Shown piece by piece: positions 1 to 7,262 of a DNA stretch of 9,507 nt. Source of the stretch: Chromatiales bacterium (lineage in GTDB: Bacteria > Pseudomonadota > Gammaproteobacteria > Chromatiales > Chromatiaceae). Both the position numbers and the translations under genes were made by a program. The DNA is taken from the NCBI GenBank assembly GCA_024639625.1, contig JAHEIA010000074.1:1-9507 (forward strand). Direction: 5' to 3'. The notes beneath the pieces were generated by a model. That model worked only from the letters and a program-made list of their open reading frames with translations. It searched no databases and was not told where the DNA came from. Numbering within the stretch: the first letter of the stretch is position 1; each line of letters starts with the position of its first letter.

Positions 1-1684
1 GGAGGTCCGAACCGAAGAACATGCCGAGCGCATCGGCGGGTGAGCACACCATGGGTTCGCCGCGCCGGTTCAGGGAGGTGTTGAGCACCACGGCGTTGCC
101 GGTACGTTGCTCCAGCTCTTCGAGCAAGCGGTAGTAGCGCGGATTGGTCTTGGCATCCACCACCTGCGCGCGGGCCGTTCCGTCCTCGTGCACGACCTCG
201 GGGATGCGCGCTCGCCAGGCCTCCGCGACGTCGAAGGTGAAGGTCATGTAGGGCGCGGGGTGCTCAGTCTGCAGGATCTCCGGCGCCACCCGATCGAGCA
301 TACTAGGGCAGAACGGCCGCCAGCGCTCCCGGTACTTGATCTGCTGGTTGATCCGGTCTGCGATTCCCGGCACGTTGGGGGCTCCCAGAATGGAACGATT
401 GCCGAGCGCGCGCGGCCCGAACTCCATGCGCCCCTGAAACCAGGCCAGCGGGTTTCCTGCGGCGAGCAGCTCCGCCGCCGCCTCCTCCACGCGGTACAAG
501 CGTTGCCAGCACACCGGTTCCGGGTAGGCCAGACAGGCCTGGATGCACTGGTCGCTGCTGTAACTTGGTCCGAGGTAGACGTGCTCCAGTTTGCCGACCC
601 GGTCACCCAGCTCGTTGGCGACGTACGAAGCGGCACCGATCGCGGTGCCCGCGTCGCTTGCCGCAGGCTGGACGAACAGCTCGCTCACATCCGGCCGAGC
701 AATGATACGCTGATTCAGCTTGACGTTGAGCGCGACCCCTCCAGCAAAGCAGATCCTTCCGGTCTCCTGCAAGAGGTCTCCCAGATAGTGGGAGATCAGC
801 CCCAGGGCCGCCTCTTCCAGGATGCGCTGTACGGCGGCCGCATAATCCACGTACGGATCGTCGATCTCGTCACCGTGCCGCTTGGGTCCCAGCCAGCGCA
901 CCAACGCAGGACTGAAATAATAGCCCTTGCCCTGTTCCTTGTAACGGCGCAGGCCAATCACATTGACCAGCCGGGTATTCACCCGGATACTCCGATCGTC
1001 GCAGTGCAGTAGGCGGGACAGATCGTATTTGTCGGGGTCGCCGTAGGGCGCCATGCCCATGACCTTGAATTCACCGTCGAGCATCTCGAAACCCAGATAT
1101 TCGGTCATCGCGCCGTACAGCCCACCGAGGGAATCCGGATCGTAGAACTCTTTGATCTTGTGGATGCGGCCGTGTTCGCCATAACCGAAAAAGGTGGTGG
1201 CGTACTCGCCCTTACCATCGATGCCGAGAATGGCGGTCTTCTCGCTGAATCCGCTCAGGTGGTAGGCGCTGCTGGCGTGGGCCAGATGGTGCTCTACGGG
1301 GAGGATACTGGCCTTACCACCCCCAATGCCGAGATCGGCCACCAGGCGATGCAGGCGCCGCATGTTGCGCCGGTAGCGACGATTTCCGTTGAAGATAGCG
1401 CTCAGGGCCCGATCCGGGGCGTACCAATGGCGCCAGGCATAATGCCACCGGGCGGGGCCTGCGAGGCCGATCCGGGCGTAAGGAAAGGTCACCGCCGTGA
1501 CATCCTGGGGGCGCACTCCGGCCTGTTCCAAGCAGAATCGGGCGGCGGCGTAAGGGAACTTTCCCTTGGCGTGCTTCTCCCGCAGGAACCTCTCCTCTTC
1601 CGCAGCGGCCACCAGCTCTCCGTCGACGAAAAGCGCCGCGGCAGGATCGTGGCTCACGGCCCCGGCGATGCCAAGAACGATCAT
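1..1684 (-). CDS. NodU/CmcH-family carbamoyltransferase, LPS core type (partial, 3' end off the left edge)
   Basis: Probably transfers a carbamoyl group from carbamoyl phosphate to a core-LPS heptose (heptose II in P. aeruginosa) in the cytoplasm. The visible 561 codons start at an ATG at 1684, preceded by a G-rich stretch ending GGGGGCGAG. The N-terminus MIVLGIAGAVSHDPAAAL is typical of the family. The Kae1/TobZ-like domain carries the metal-binding EHHLAHASSA motif (H132, H136), DGKGEY (D156-Y161), the SLGGLY segment and GEFKVMGMAPYG (204-215), followed by FAGGVALN (313-320). The C-terminal carbamoyltransferase domain carries FQGRMEFGPRALGNRSIL (416-433). The frame is still open at the left edge, at a segment reading EPMVCSPADALGMFFGSDL. 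The close Pseudomonas homologue is about 585 residues, so roughly 20-25 residues are missing. It lies downstream of the heptose kinase gene, as in the Pseudomonas core locus, which supports an LPS role over nodulation or antibiotic tailoring. The acceptor is inferred from context. Confidence 0.93.
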   Translation of the reverse strand, partial: MIVLGIAGAVSHDPAAALFVDGELVAAAEEERFLREKHAKGKFPYAAARFCLEQAGVRPQDVTAVTFPYARIGLAGPARWHYAWRHWYAPDRALSAIFNGNRRYRRNMRRLHRLVADLGIGGGKASILPVEHHLAHASSAYHLSGFSEKTAILGIDGKGEYATTFFGYGEHGRIHKIKEFYDPDSLGGLYGAMTEYLGFEMLDGEFKVMGMAPYGDPDKYDLSRLLHCDDRSIRVNTRLVNVIGLRRYKEQGKGYYFSPALVRWLGPKRHGDEIDDPYVDYAAAVQRILEEAALGLISHYLGDLLQETGRICFAGGVALNVKLNQRIIARPDVSELFVQPAASDAGTAIGAASYVANELGDRVGKLEHVYLGPSYSSDQCIQACLAYPEPVCWQRLYRVEEAAAELLAAGNPLAWFQGRMEFGPRALGNRSILGAPNVPGIADRINQQIKYRERWRPFCPSMLDRVAPEILQTEHPAPYMTFTFDVAEAWRARIPEVVHEDGTARAQVVDAKTNPRYYRLLEELEQRTGNAVVLNTSLNRRGEPMVCSPADALGMFFGSDL

Positions 1685-1862
1685 CTCGCCCCCGCAGCGA
1701 AATACGCGCCGGAGGTCACGTCGTGCTCATCCCTGGCGCCCCATCCCGGTGGGCCGGAGGCCGGTTCTCCCTACCCGGCGCTGGTGCAGGCCCGGGTTCC
1801 GAACAGCGCCGGCTAGCCGGCGCCCGGTCTGCCGATAATCCGGTATCTAGGCGATGCATCCG
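1685..1862. other. Intergenic region between kinase fusion gene and carbamoyltransferase gene
   Basis: This 178-nt gap is the longest non-coding stretch in the window. It is very GC-rich. It holds a perfect 18-nt palindrome at 1806-1823 and several CCGG-rich imperfect repeats. I see no clear -35/-10 pair on the minus strand and no T-run after the palindrome. A 47-codon minus-strand frame (1716-1859) fills most of it, but nothing shows that it is a gene. The carbamoyltransferase may be read through from upstream or may have its own unrecognised promoter here. Confidence 0.6.
1806..1823. repeat. Perfect 18-nt palindrome in the gap before the carbamoyltransferase gene
   Basis: The sequence GCGCCGGCTAGCCGGCGC equals its own reverse complement, centred between 1814 and 1815. 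As RNA it could form a stem of about 7 bp with a 4-nt loop. No T-run follows on either strand, so a factor-independent terminator is not supported. It could be an operator, a processing hairpin, or a chance product of high GC content. Confidence 0.55.
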
Positions 1863-4085
1863 CTACTCCCCGTCCCGTCTGTTTGCCGGTGCTGCGCTCC
1901 CGCCGAGCACCGAATCGAATAATCTTTGCAGCTCAGGCTCGCCGCTCCAGTTGCGCCGGAAACGCTGCCGGTCCCGCTCCCATGCCCGGGCGAATCGTCG
2001 CCGACTACGGTAGCGTCGCAGGGCGTCAAGATCCAGCAGGACCGGCCGGTTGCCGGTGATCAGGATATTGCTCGCCTTCAAGTCACCGTGTGCTATACCC
2101 AGCGCCTGCAACTGGGACAACAGGTCAGCGATCGACTGCGCCATCCGTTGTTTCTCCTCCCAGGGCACCACGGGAGAGGAAAACCAGCGCAGAGCGTCTT
2201 CCCCCGGCAGGTACTGCGAAATGTAATAGGACAACGTACGCCAAGGGCCCCTCCGCTGCTTGACCAGGGCTATGGGAAGCGGCGTCGGAATCCCGTGGAA
2301 GCGCAGCAGATTGCCGTTGTTCCAGGAGATGTCCGCCCGGCTCGGGCGCAAGGATAGCTTAACGCCGTGCCAAAAGCTCTTCACGTTATACCTTTTCACC
2401 GCGAGTTCCCGGCCCTCCACTTCGGCCCGCCAGAGGGTGCAGGTGTTGCCGAGCTTGAGCGCCCGCTGGGGGTCATCAAAACTCGCGTCTGGCGCGGCCA
2501 GCAGACGCCACATTGCTCCACTGGCCAAGCTGCGGCGTACCACCTGGAAACCGTAAGGGTGGTGCAAGGCGGCGAATTCGCTGCACTCCCTCAGCAGCTT
2601 GGGACGATACTCCCGCCACCGTTGCGCACGTGCGCTGCGCACCCGGACGAGCAACTCCTGTCCCCGCGGGGCCTGCGCCCAGGCACGGGACCGGGCATAC
2701 CGCTCCGCCATCGCGCCTACCCAACGGTCGTGCTCGGGCAACAGCTGCGCCAAAACCAGCGCCAGGTTGTCGAGCGAACCGGCGACATCTATGGGCTGCT
2801 CCTGCCTGTGCACCCCCGCCCCATCCAGGGTGTAGAGGCGATCACCCGCGACCAGGAAGTTCTCCAGGTGCGGATCGGTCTGACACAGACCCGCCGCGTG
2901 GTGTTGCGCGACGAGGTCGACCAGACACTCGAGCCAGAACAGGCGATCCCGCTTATTCCAAGACTGTTGCCAGGCGAAAAGAAAACTTTTGGCGGGCTCG
3001 ATGCGCTCAAGGATCAGCAGTGGCCAATTACCAGAGGCCACTGCCCCAGCATGCAGGATTCGCGGGCAAAGGACGCCCGCTTCGTGCATTGCCTGCAGGC
3101 CGTCGATCTCCCGCTGCCAATGCCGCCGTCGCCGGCGCGGGTCCTGGAAGATCTTGACGAATACCGGCTGCCCGCGCCAACGGGCGAGCGCCGCAGTGCG
3201 CTTGCCGGGCAGCGTGCGCACCGCCTTCAGTTGCTCTAAGGTGCCGCCACCCTGCGCAAGCTCGAGCACCGGCGCCTGTTCCAGGCGGGGGATGGGACGC
3301 GAACGATCCAACTGTTGCGCCTTGGCCTCGACTGCGCGCCAGAACTGCGCCTCCCGAGCGCGCAACTGCTGCAGCCCGGTCGGCGAATAGTCGCGCACGA
3401 AGCGCAACAGATCCCGGCGAGAGAGACCGCAATGCAGCGCCGAAAAGTAGAGCGCGGCAAGGTCTTTGACGCGCCAACGCTGCGGCGTCCTGGCCCTCTG
3501 CTGAACCCGGTGCAGATCGATCAGAAAGAGGTGCAAACCTGCTTCGCTGCCGTCCCAGGGCTGCTGCAGCAGGAAGTGGCACAAATAATAGTCACGGTGG
3601 TTGACCCCGTTTTCATGCAACGTTCGTGTGATGTGCGCCAAGCGCCGAATCAGTCGTCGTTTGTGCGACGGTGGGGGTGGCTTGCGGAGCCAATCGGCGC
3701 AGTAGTCCTCGAGGCTGATGCAATCCGCCAACTCCCGGGTAACAATGAACGAACGCAAGCGGGCCGGATTGAAGCCTAGCCAACCGTAGGCGGCGAGACG
3801 CATGGTCTCGACATGCAATTGCTGCAGACGGCGAAGCGCCCGCCATTCGCTGCGCGCGCCGAGCACCGGCAAGCGGAATGCGGCGAGATTCTTGACGATC
3901 TCGCGCCAGCCGACCCCCCAATGCAGTTTGAGAAAATAGCCGTGGCCAGCCCGCTCGAAGCGCAGGGTTCGCCGGTTCACCCCCGGTGGCGCGCGGTAGA
4001 CCCGTCCGGAGATGGCGAACACGTCGGCCATGCTGCGTAAGCTCTCGCCGAAGGCGGCACGAAACTCCGGCGCGAGCCAAATCAT
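1863..4085 (-). CDS. waaP: WaaP heptose kinase fused to two further LPS-kinase-like domains (740 aa)
   Basis: Cytoplasmic LPS inner-core kinase. The WaaP part should transfer phosphate from ATP to heptose I. The start is the ATG at 4085, because it overlaps the waaG stop as ATGA, follows an AGGGG motif, and gives the WaaP-like N-terminus MIWLAPEFRAAF. Longer frames upstream lie inside waaG. Domain 1 (about 1-265) is WaaP-like: FLKLHWG with K53, GWREIVKNL, NHRDYYLCHFLL with D165, and LIDLHR (188-193). Its length matches standalone WaaP (about 265 aa). Domain 2 (about 290-505) has FVKIF (K311), an unusual QTDPHLENFL loop (D404, N409) and LDGAG (D421). Domain 3 (about 515-730) has AVKRYN (K564), HGDLKASNIL (H666-D668, N673) and LLDLDA, a complete kinase-type set. 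Domains 2 and 3 resemble the downstream kinase-like proteins of the P. aeruginosa core locus (PA5006 type). No stop codon separates the parts. The symbol applies to domain 1 only; the targets of domains 2 and 3 are unknown. Confidence 0.92.
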   Translation of the reverse strand: MIWLAPEFRAAFGESLRSMADVFAISGRVYRAPPGVNRRTLRFERAGHGYFLKLHWGVGWREIVKNLAAFRLPVLGARSEWRALRRLQQLHVETMRLAAYGWLGFNPARLRSFIVTRELADCISLEDYCADWLRKPPPPSHKRRLIRRLAHITRTLHENGVNHRDYYLCHFLLQQPWDGSEAGLHLFLIDLHRVQQRARTPQRWRVKDLAALYFSALHCGLSRRDLLRFVRDYSPTGLQQLRAREAQFWRAVEAKAQQLDRSRPIPRLEQAPVLELAQGGGTLEQLKAVRTLPGKRTAALARWRGQPVFVKIFQDPRRRRRHWQREIDGLQAMHEAGVLCPRILHAGAVASGNWPLLILERIEPAKSFLFAWQQSWNKRDRLFWLECLVDLVAQHHAAGLCQTDPHLENFLVAGDRLYTLDGAGVHRQEQPIDVAGSLDNLALVLAQLLPEHDRWVGAMAERYARSRAWAQAPRGQELLVRVRSARAQRWREYRPKLLRECSEFAALHHPYGFQVVRRSLASGAMWRLLAAPDASFDDPQRALKLGNTCTLWRAEVEGRELAVKRYNVKSFWHGVKLSLRPSRADISWNNGNLLRFHGIPTPLPIALVKQRRGPWRTLSYYISQYLPGEDALRWFSSPVVPWEEKQRMAQSIADLLSQLQALGIAHGDLKASNILITGNRPVLLDLDALRRYRSRRRFARAWERDRQRFRRNWSGEPELQRLFDSVLGGSAAPANRRDGE

Positions 4086-5212
4086 CGTTTCAGCCCCTGC
4101 ACCGTCTGGACGATGATGTCGGCCGCGAGCTGGGGCATCCGGTAGAGGTCCTGGGTGCGTCCGTAGGCGACGCCGTTGCTCGACCACTGATCGCGCTCCG
4201 GCGAGGTGAGCATGCAGGCGAGTTCCCGATCGAGCACACGCTGTTGGAAGGGAGACGGCACCACCCTCCCGGCCAACGCTTTCTGCACATGAAAAGCATA
4301 GCCGCAGGTGTCCGTAGTGAGGACCGGCAGGCCGGCGACCATCGCCTCGAGCAGCACCGTGCCGGTGTTCTCGTAATAGGCGGGGTGGAGCAACAGGTCG
4401 GCCCCCAGCAGAAAACGCGGCACATCGTCCCGCCCGGGCAAGATCTCGAACTGCCCCGCGCAACCGAGCCGGCGGGCCAGCTTGAAAAAGGGTCGCGGGT
4501 TGTCCTGCCCGATCGCGATATAGCGGGTGCACGCTCTGATCTCCGGCGCCAATGCCGCGAGTGCCCGAAGCGAGCGATCCACTCCCTTTACGCGAAAACC
4601 GGAACCAAGCGTAAGCACCAGGCGGTCCGTCTCGCGCAGGCCGAGCTCCTGGCGAAAAGCGGCCCGCCGCGCAACGGCGTCGGGCGGCGCCATACGGTCC
4701 CGCATGATCCCCGGAGGCAGCAGGTGCAGACGCTTCTCGGGTGTACCGTAGTGCCGGCGATACACGCGCAACTGCTGGGGCGAGATCATGAGCACTTGGG
4801 TCTGCTTGCTCGGCGCAAAGACCGACTCCTCGAAACGGCGAAACAACCGATTGCGCGCCCCCTTCCGGGTCAGCCAGTTTTTCTGCGTCGCCATCCTCTC
4901 TGCAAAACAGGGATCTGCCGCATAGTAGACGTCGAGCCCGGGCATCTTGTTGAAACCGACGACCCCGTCGATCTTGTGCGCCGCGAAAAGCGGCTGCAGC
5001 GCCCGAGAGAAGGCATGGTAACGGGCGTGATTCCTGGTGCGTCGGATGGCCAACTCATGCACGACAAAACCCTCCGGCGCCGTGCCTTGCCAACTGAGGG
5101 TATAGACCTCGATCTGGCACCCGCGCTGCTGGCATTCCAATGCGATTCGCAGCATGTCGCGCTGCAACCCGCCGTAGGGAAAATACTTGAACAGGACGAA
5201 CGCCAGCCTCAC
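4082..5212 (-). CDS. waaG: LPS core glycosyltransferase WaaG (GT4 family)
   Basis: Peripheral inner-membrane glycosyltransferase that adds the first outer-core sugar to heptose II. The sugar is glucose in E. coli and GalNAc in Pseudomonas; the donor cannot be told here. The 376 residues match the family length (about 374). The N-terminus MRLAFVLFKYFPYGGLQRD has the glycine motif G14-G15. The C-terminal Rossmann half has GSGFRVKGVDRS (203-214), and ENTGTVLLE (E281, E289) is the EX7E motif of retaining GT4 enzymes, followed by AGLPVLTTDTCGYAFHV. The start codon is GTG at 5212. It overlaps the waaC stop as GTGA and has a strong GAGGAGG ribosome-binding site 7 nt upstream inside waaC. The 3' end overlaps the kinase gene by 4 nt. 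Confidence 0.96.
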   Translation of the reverse strand: MRLAFVLFKYFPYGGLQRDMLRIALECQQRGCQIEVYTLSWQGTAPEGFVVHELAIRRTRNHARYHAFSRALQPLFAAHKIDGVVGFNKMPGLDVYYAADPCFAERMATQKNWLTRKGARNRLFRRFEESVFAPSKQTQVLMISPQQLRVYRRHYGTPEKRLHLLPPGIMRDRMAPPDAVARRAAFRQELGLRETDRLVLTLGSGFRVKGVDRSLRALAALAPEIRACTRYIAIGQDNPRPFFKLARRLGCAGQFEILPGRDDVPRFLLGADLLLHPAYYENTGTVLLEAMVAGLPVLTTDTCGYAFHVQKALAGRVVPSPFQQRVLDRELACMLTSPERDQWSSNGVAYGRTQDLYRMPQLAADIIVQTVQGLKR

Positions 5213-6243
5213 CGCCCGGCCTCCTCAAGCAGAGGCTGCAAATGCGACCAAACCCGGGCCGCAGGAAGGGTCGAGAAACAGGCAGGGTACACCGACGATC
5301 GGCCTGTGAACCCGCATCTGCGCTGTAGACAAGGGGCGCAGGGAAATTCGGCCGACAGCTGAAGCTGCCGTTGCCCCCGGGTTCCCGTCAGCTCGTGGCG
5401 TGTCGGGCCATACAAGGTGACAGATGGAACGGCGAGCGCCGCGGCCAGATGACAGAGACCGGTATCCACGCCGACCACCCCGGTTGCCGCGGCGAGCTCG
5501 TAGGCCAGCTCGCTCAGGCCGAGCGAGGGCAATAAGCGGACCGCAGGTGCAACCGAAGCGATGCGCCGCGCGCGGGCCTGCTCCTCCCCGCTACCCCAAG
5601 GGAGATCTACCGCATATCCGTGGCGCACGGCGATTCCCGCCAGGTCCCGCCAACAGGACTCCGGCCAGTGTTTGGTCGGCCAAGTCGTGCCGTGCAGAAA
5701 GATCAAGCGCTTTTCCGCGCCCCGAGCGCTGCGCGGAAAGCGCTGCTCGATACCATAGTCCAATGCCCGTTGCGGGATCGAGTAACGGAGTGCTGCGGCA
5801 AACAGCTGGCGCAGGCGATCGATGGCGTGCTCGGTCCGGGGCACGCGGACCGAGCGCTGGTAGGTACCCGCCACCCAGGCTTCCCGCGCGGAATGACGAT
5901 CGAATCCCACGCGTGGCCCGCGGGCGAGCAGAGCGAGCAGGGCGCTCTTGAACATCAAGCCCTGAGCATCGATGATGCAATCGTAGCGCTGCTCGCGCAG
6001 ATTGCGCAGGAACGAGCGCGGCTCCCCGCTGACCAGAGAGCGCCATACCTGCTTGCGCCAGCGCCGCAAAGCGACGGGTATGACCCGCTGCACAGCAGGA
6101 TGCCAGGCGGCGAGCTCCGCAAACGCCTCCTCCACCACCCAGTCGACCGCCAGTCCGGGGATCGCTCCAGCCGCGTCCGTGAGCGCTGGCAGCGTATGGA
6201 TCAAGTCTCCGAGGGACGAGGTCTTCACCAGCAGCAGCCTCAT
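5209..6243 (-). CDS. waaC: ADP-heptose:LPS heptosyltransferase I
   Basis: GT9 enzyme that adds the first L-glycero-D-manno-heptose from ADP-heptose to Kdo2-lipid A on the cytoplasmic face of the inner membrane. The start is the ATG at 6243: it overlaps the waaF stop as ATGA, has GAGGG about 9 nt upstream, and gives the typical N-terminus MRLLLVKTSSLGDLIHTLPA (D13). A 19-residue longer frame upstream lies within waaF and has no family match. Other motifs are FDWVVEE-like VDWVVEEAF (33-41), RRWRK (60-64), IDAQGL (91-96), the KHWPE segment (191-195), VDTGLCHLAAAL (259-270; D260, H265) and LYGPT. At 344 residues it is longer than E. coli WaaC (about 320). The extra C-terminus carries cysteines C302, C305, C310 and C322, also present in Pseudomonas-type homologues. 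Confidence 0.96.
   Translation of the reverse strand: MRLLLVKTSSLGDLIHTLPALTDAAGAIPGLAVDWVVEEAFAELAAWHPAVQRVIPVALRRWRKQVWRSLVSGEPRSFLRNLREQRYDCIIDAQGLMFKSALLALLARGPRVGFDRHSAREAWVAGTYQRSVRVPRTEHAIDRLRQLFAAALRYSIPQRALDYGIEQRFPRSARGAEKRLIFLHGTTWPTKHWPESCWRDLAGIAVRHGYAVDLPWGSGEEQARARRIASVAPAVRLLPSLGLSELAYELAAATGVVGVDTGLCHLAAALAVPSVTLYGPTRHELTGTRGQRQLQLSAEFPCAPCLQRRCGFTGRSSVYPACFSTLPAARVWSHLQPLLEEAGR
5220..5226 (-). promoter_or_regulatory. Ribosome-binding site of waaG
   Basis: GAGGAGG read on the minus strand lies 7 nt before the GTG start at 5212, inside the Glu-Glu codons at the end of waaC. It is the best ribosome-binding site in the cluster and fixes the non-ATG start of waaG. Confidence 0.8.
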
Positions 6244-7262
6244 GCCAGCAGCCCTCGAATTGCCTCCTCGACCTGGTTGACAGAGATCCGGCGCAGGCAT
6301 TCCAGGTGTCCGAGAGGACAGCTACGGGCGAAACAGGGACTGCAGTCTAGTCGCAGCGAGATCACCGTGGAACGCTCGTTCAGCGGTGGCGTGAACCCCG
6401 GGTCCGAGGAACCGTAGAGCGCCACCAGATTGCGCTCCAGGGCCGCCGCTACGTGCATCAAGCCCGAGTCGTTGCTCACCACGGCGTCCGCCAAGGAGAG
6501 CAGGTCCACTGCTTGGGCCAGCGAGGTCGCGCCTGCTAGATCGACGCAGGCGCCCGAACTGGCCGCCGCCACCTGGGCACAGATGTCCCGATCCTTGGCG
6601 GAACCGAACAGCCACACGTCCCAACCGTCGCGCCGCATGCGCGCCGCCAACTCGCCGAAATAGGGCGCCGGCCAGCGCTTCGCCGGTCCGTACTCGGCCC
6701 CCGGGCAGAGTGCCAGCAGGGGTCGTTCGCCCCTCTGCAGGTGCAGCTGCTGCAGCGCCTTGTCGACCAGCGCCGACTCCACCCGAAGCAAGGGGCGCGG
6801 GATCTCGAGCGTCTCGCGCCAGACCGCCGGGTAGGCGAGGGCTACGAAACGCTGAACGGTCATTGGATAACGCCGCTTGTCTAACCGGCGCAGGTCGTTG
6901 AGCAACCCGTAGCGCCATTCACCGCGCCACCCGGTGCGCAGCGGGATACGCGCAAACAATGGGATCAGCGCGGACTTGAGGCTGTTCGGCAGCAGTATCG
7001 CCTGCTGGTAGCCGGCTGCGCGCAGTCCGGCGCCCTGGCGCCAGCGCGCGCCGAGAGCCAGCTCACCGTGGCCGAGCGGCAGCGGAATCGCTCGCGCGAC
7101 CTCGGGCATGCGTTTGAGCAGAGGTAGGCTCCACTGGGGGGCCAGGACGTGGATGCGAACCGCCGGGTTGCGTTGCAGCAGGGCCCTATACAGGCTCTGC
7201 GCCATGACCATATCGCCCACCCAAGAGGGGCCGACGACGAGGATGCGTTGCAACTGCGTCAA
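6240..7262 (-). CDS. waaF: ADP-heptose:LPS heptosyltransferase II
   Basis: GT9 enzyme that adds the second heptose to heptose I in LPS inner-core assembly. From the TTG at 7262 it is 340 residues, close to the family length. N-terminal ILVVGPSWVGDMVMAQSLYR (D17) is diagnostic. Further signatures are PLGHGEL, LPNSLKSALIP (92-101), RTGWRGEWRYGLLND (109-123), CPGAEYGPAKRWP (186-198), LFGSAKD (218-224), NDSGLMHVAAAL (264-275) and GFTPPL. The C-terminus has a cysteine cluster C307, C310, C315 and C322. No ATG or GTG lies between the upstream stop and the glycine-rich motif, so the start is TTG, at 7262 or 7253. The ribosome-binding site is weak for both. The second TTG gives an N-terminus closer in length to the E. 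coli protein. The 3' end overlaps waaC by 4 nt. Confidence 0.95.
   Translation of the reverse strand: MTQLQRILVVGPSWVGDMVMAQSLYRALLQRNPAVRIHVLAPQWSLPLLKRMPEVARAIPLPLGHGELALGARWRQGAGLRAAGYQQAILLPNSLKSALIPLFARIPLRTGWRGEWRYGLLNDLRRLDKRRYPMTVQRFVALAYPAVWRETLEIPRPLLRVESALVDKALQQLHLQRGERPLLALCPGAEYGPAKRWPAPYFGELAARMRRDGWDVWLFGSAKDRDICAQVAAASSGACVDLAGATSLAQAVDLLSLADAVVSNDSGLMHVAAALERNLVALYGSSDPGFTPPLNERSTVISLRLDCSPCFARSCPLGHLECLRRISVNQVEEAIRGLLA

Noticed and set aside
107..1012. 301-codon open frame on the plus strand
   Set aside because: Antisense to the carbamoyltransferase. It has no recognisable motifs, while the minus strand shows all the carbamoyltransferase signatures.
2367..3239. 290-codon open frame on the plus strand
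   Set aside because: Antisense to the kinase fusion and without any family features.
1863..4532. Longer 889-codon version of the kinase fusion gene
   Set aside because: The extra 149 residues at the N-terminus fall inside waaG in another frame and look like shadow sequence. The ATG at 4085 starts a WaaP-like N-terminus and overlaps the waaG stop.
3986..5362. 458-codon open frame on the plus strand
   Set aside because: It lies antisense to waaG and the ends of its neighbours, whose family motifs are unmistakable. Its translation is Arg/Gln/His-rich with no domain I recognise, as expected from the reverse of GC-rich coding DNA.
5209..6300. Longer 363-codon version of waaC
   Set aside because: The first 19 residues precede the typical MRLLLVKTSS start and lie inside the end of waaF. 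The ATG at 6243 has an ATGA overlap and a ribosome-binding site.
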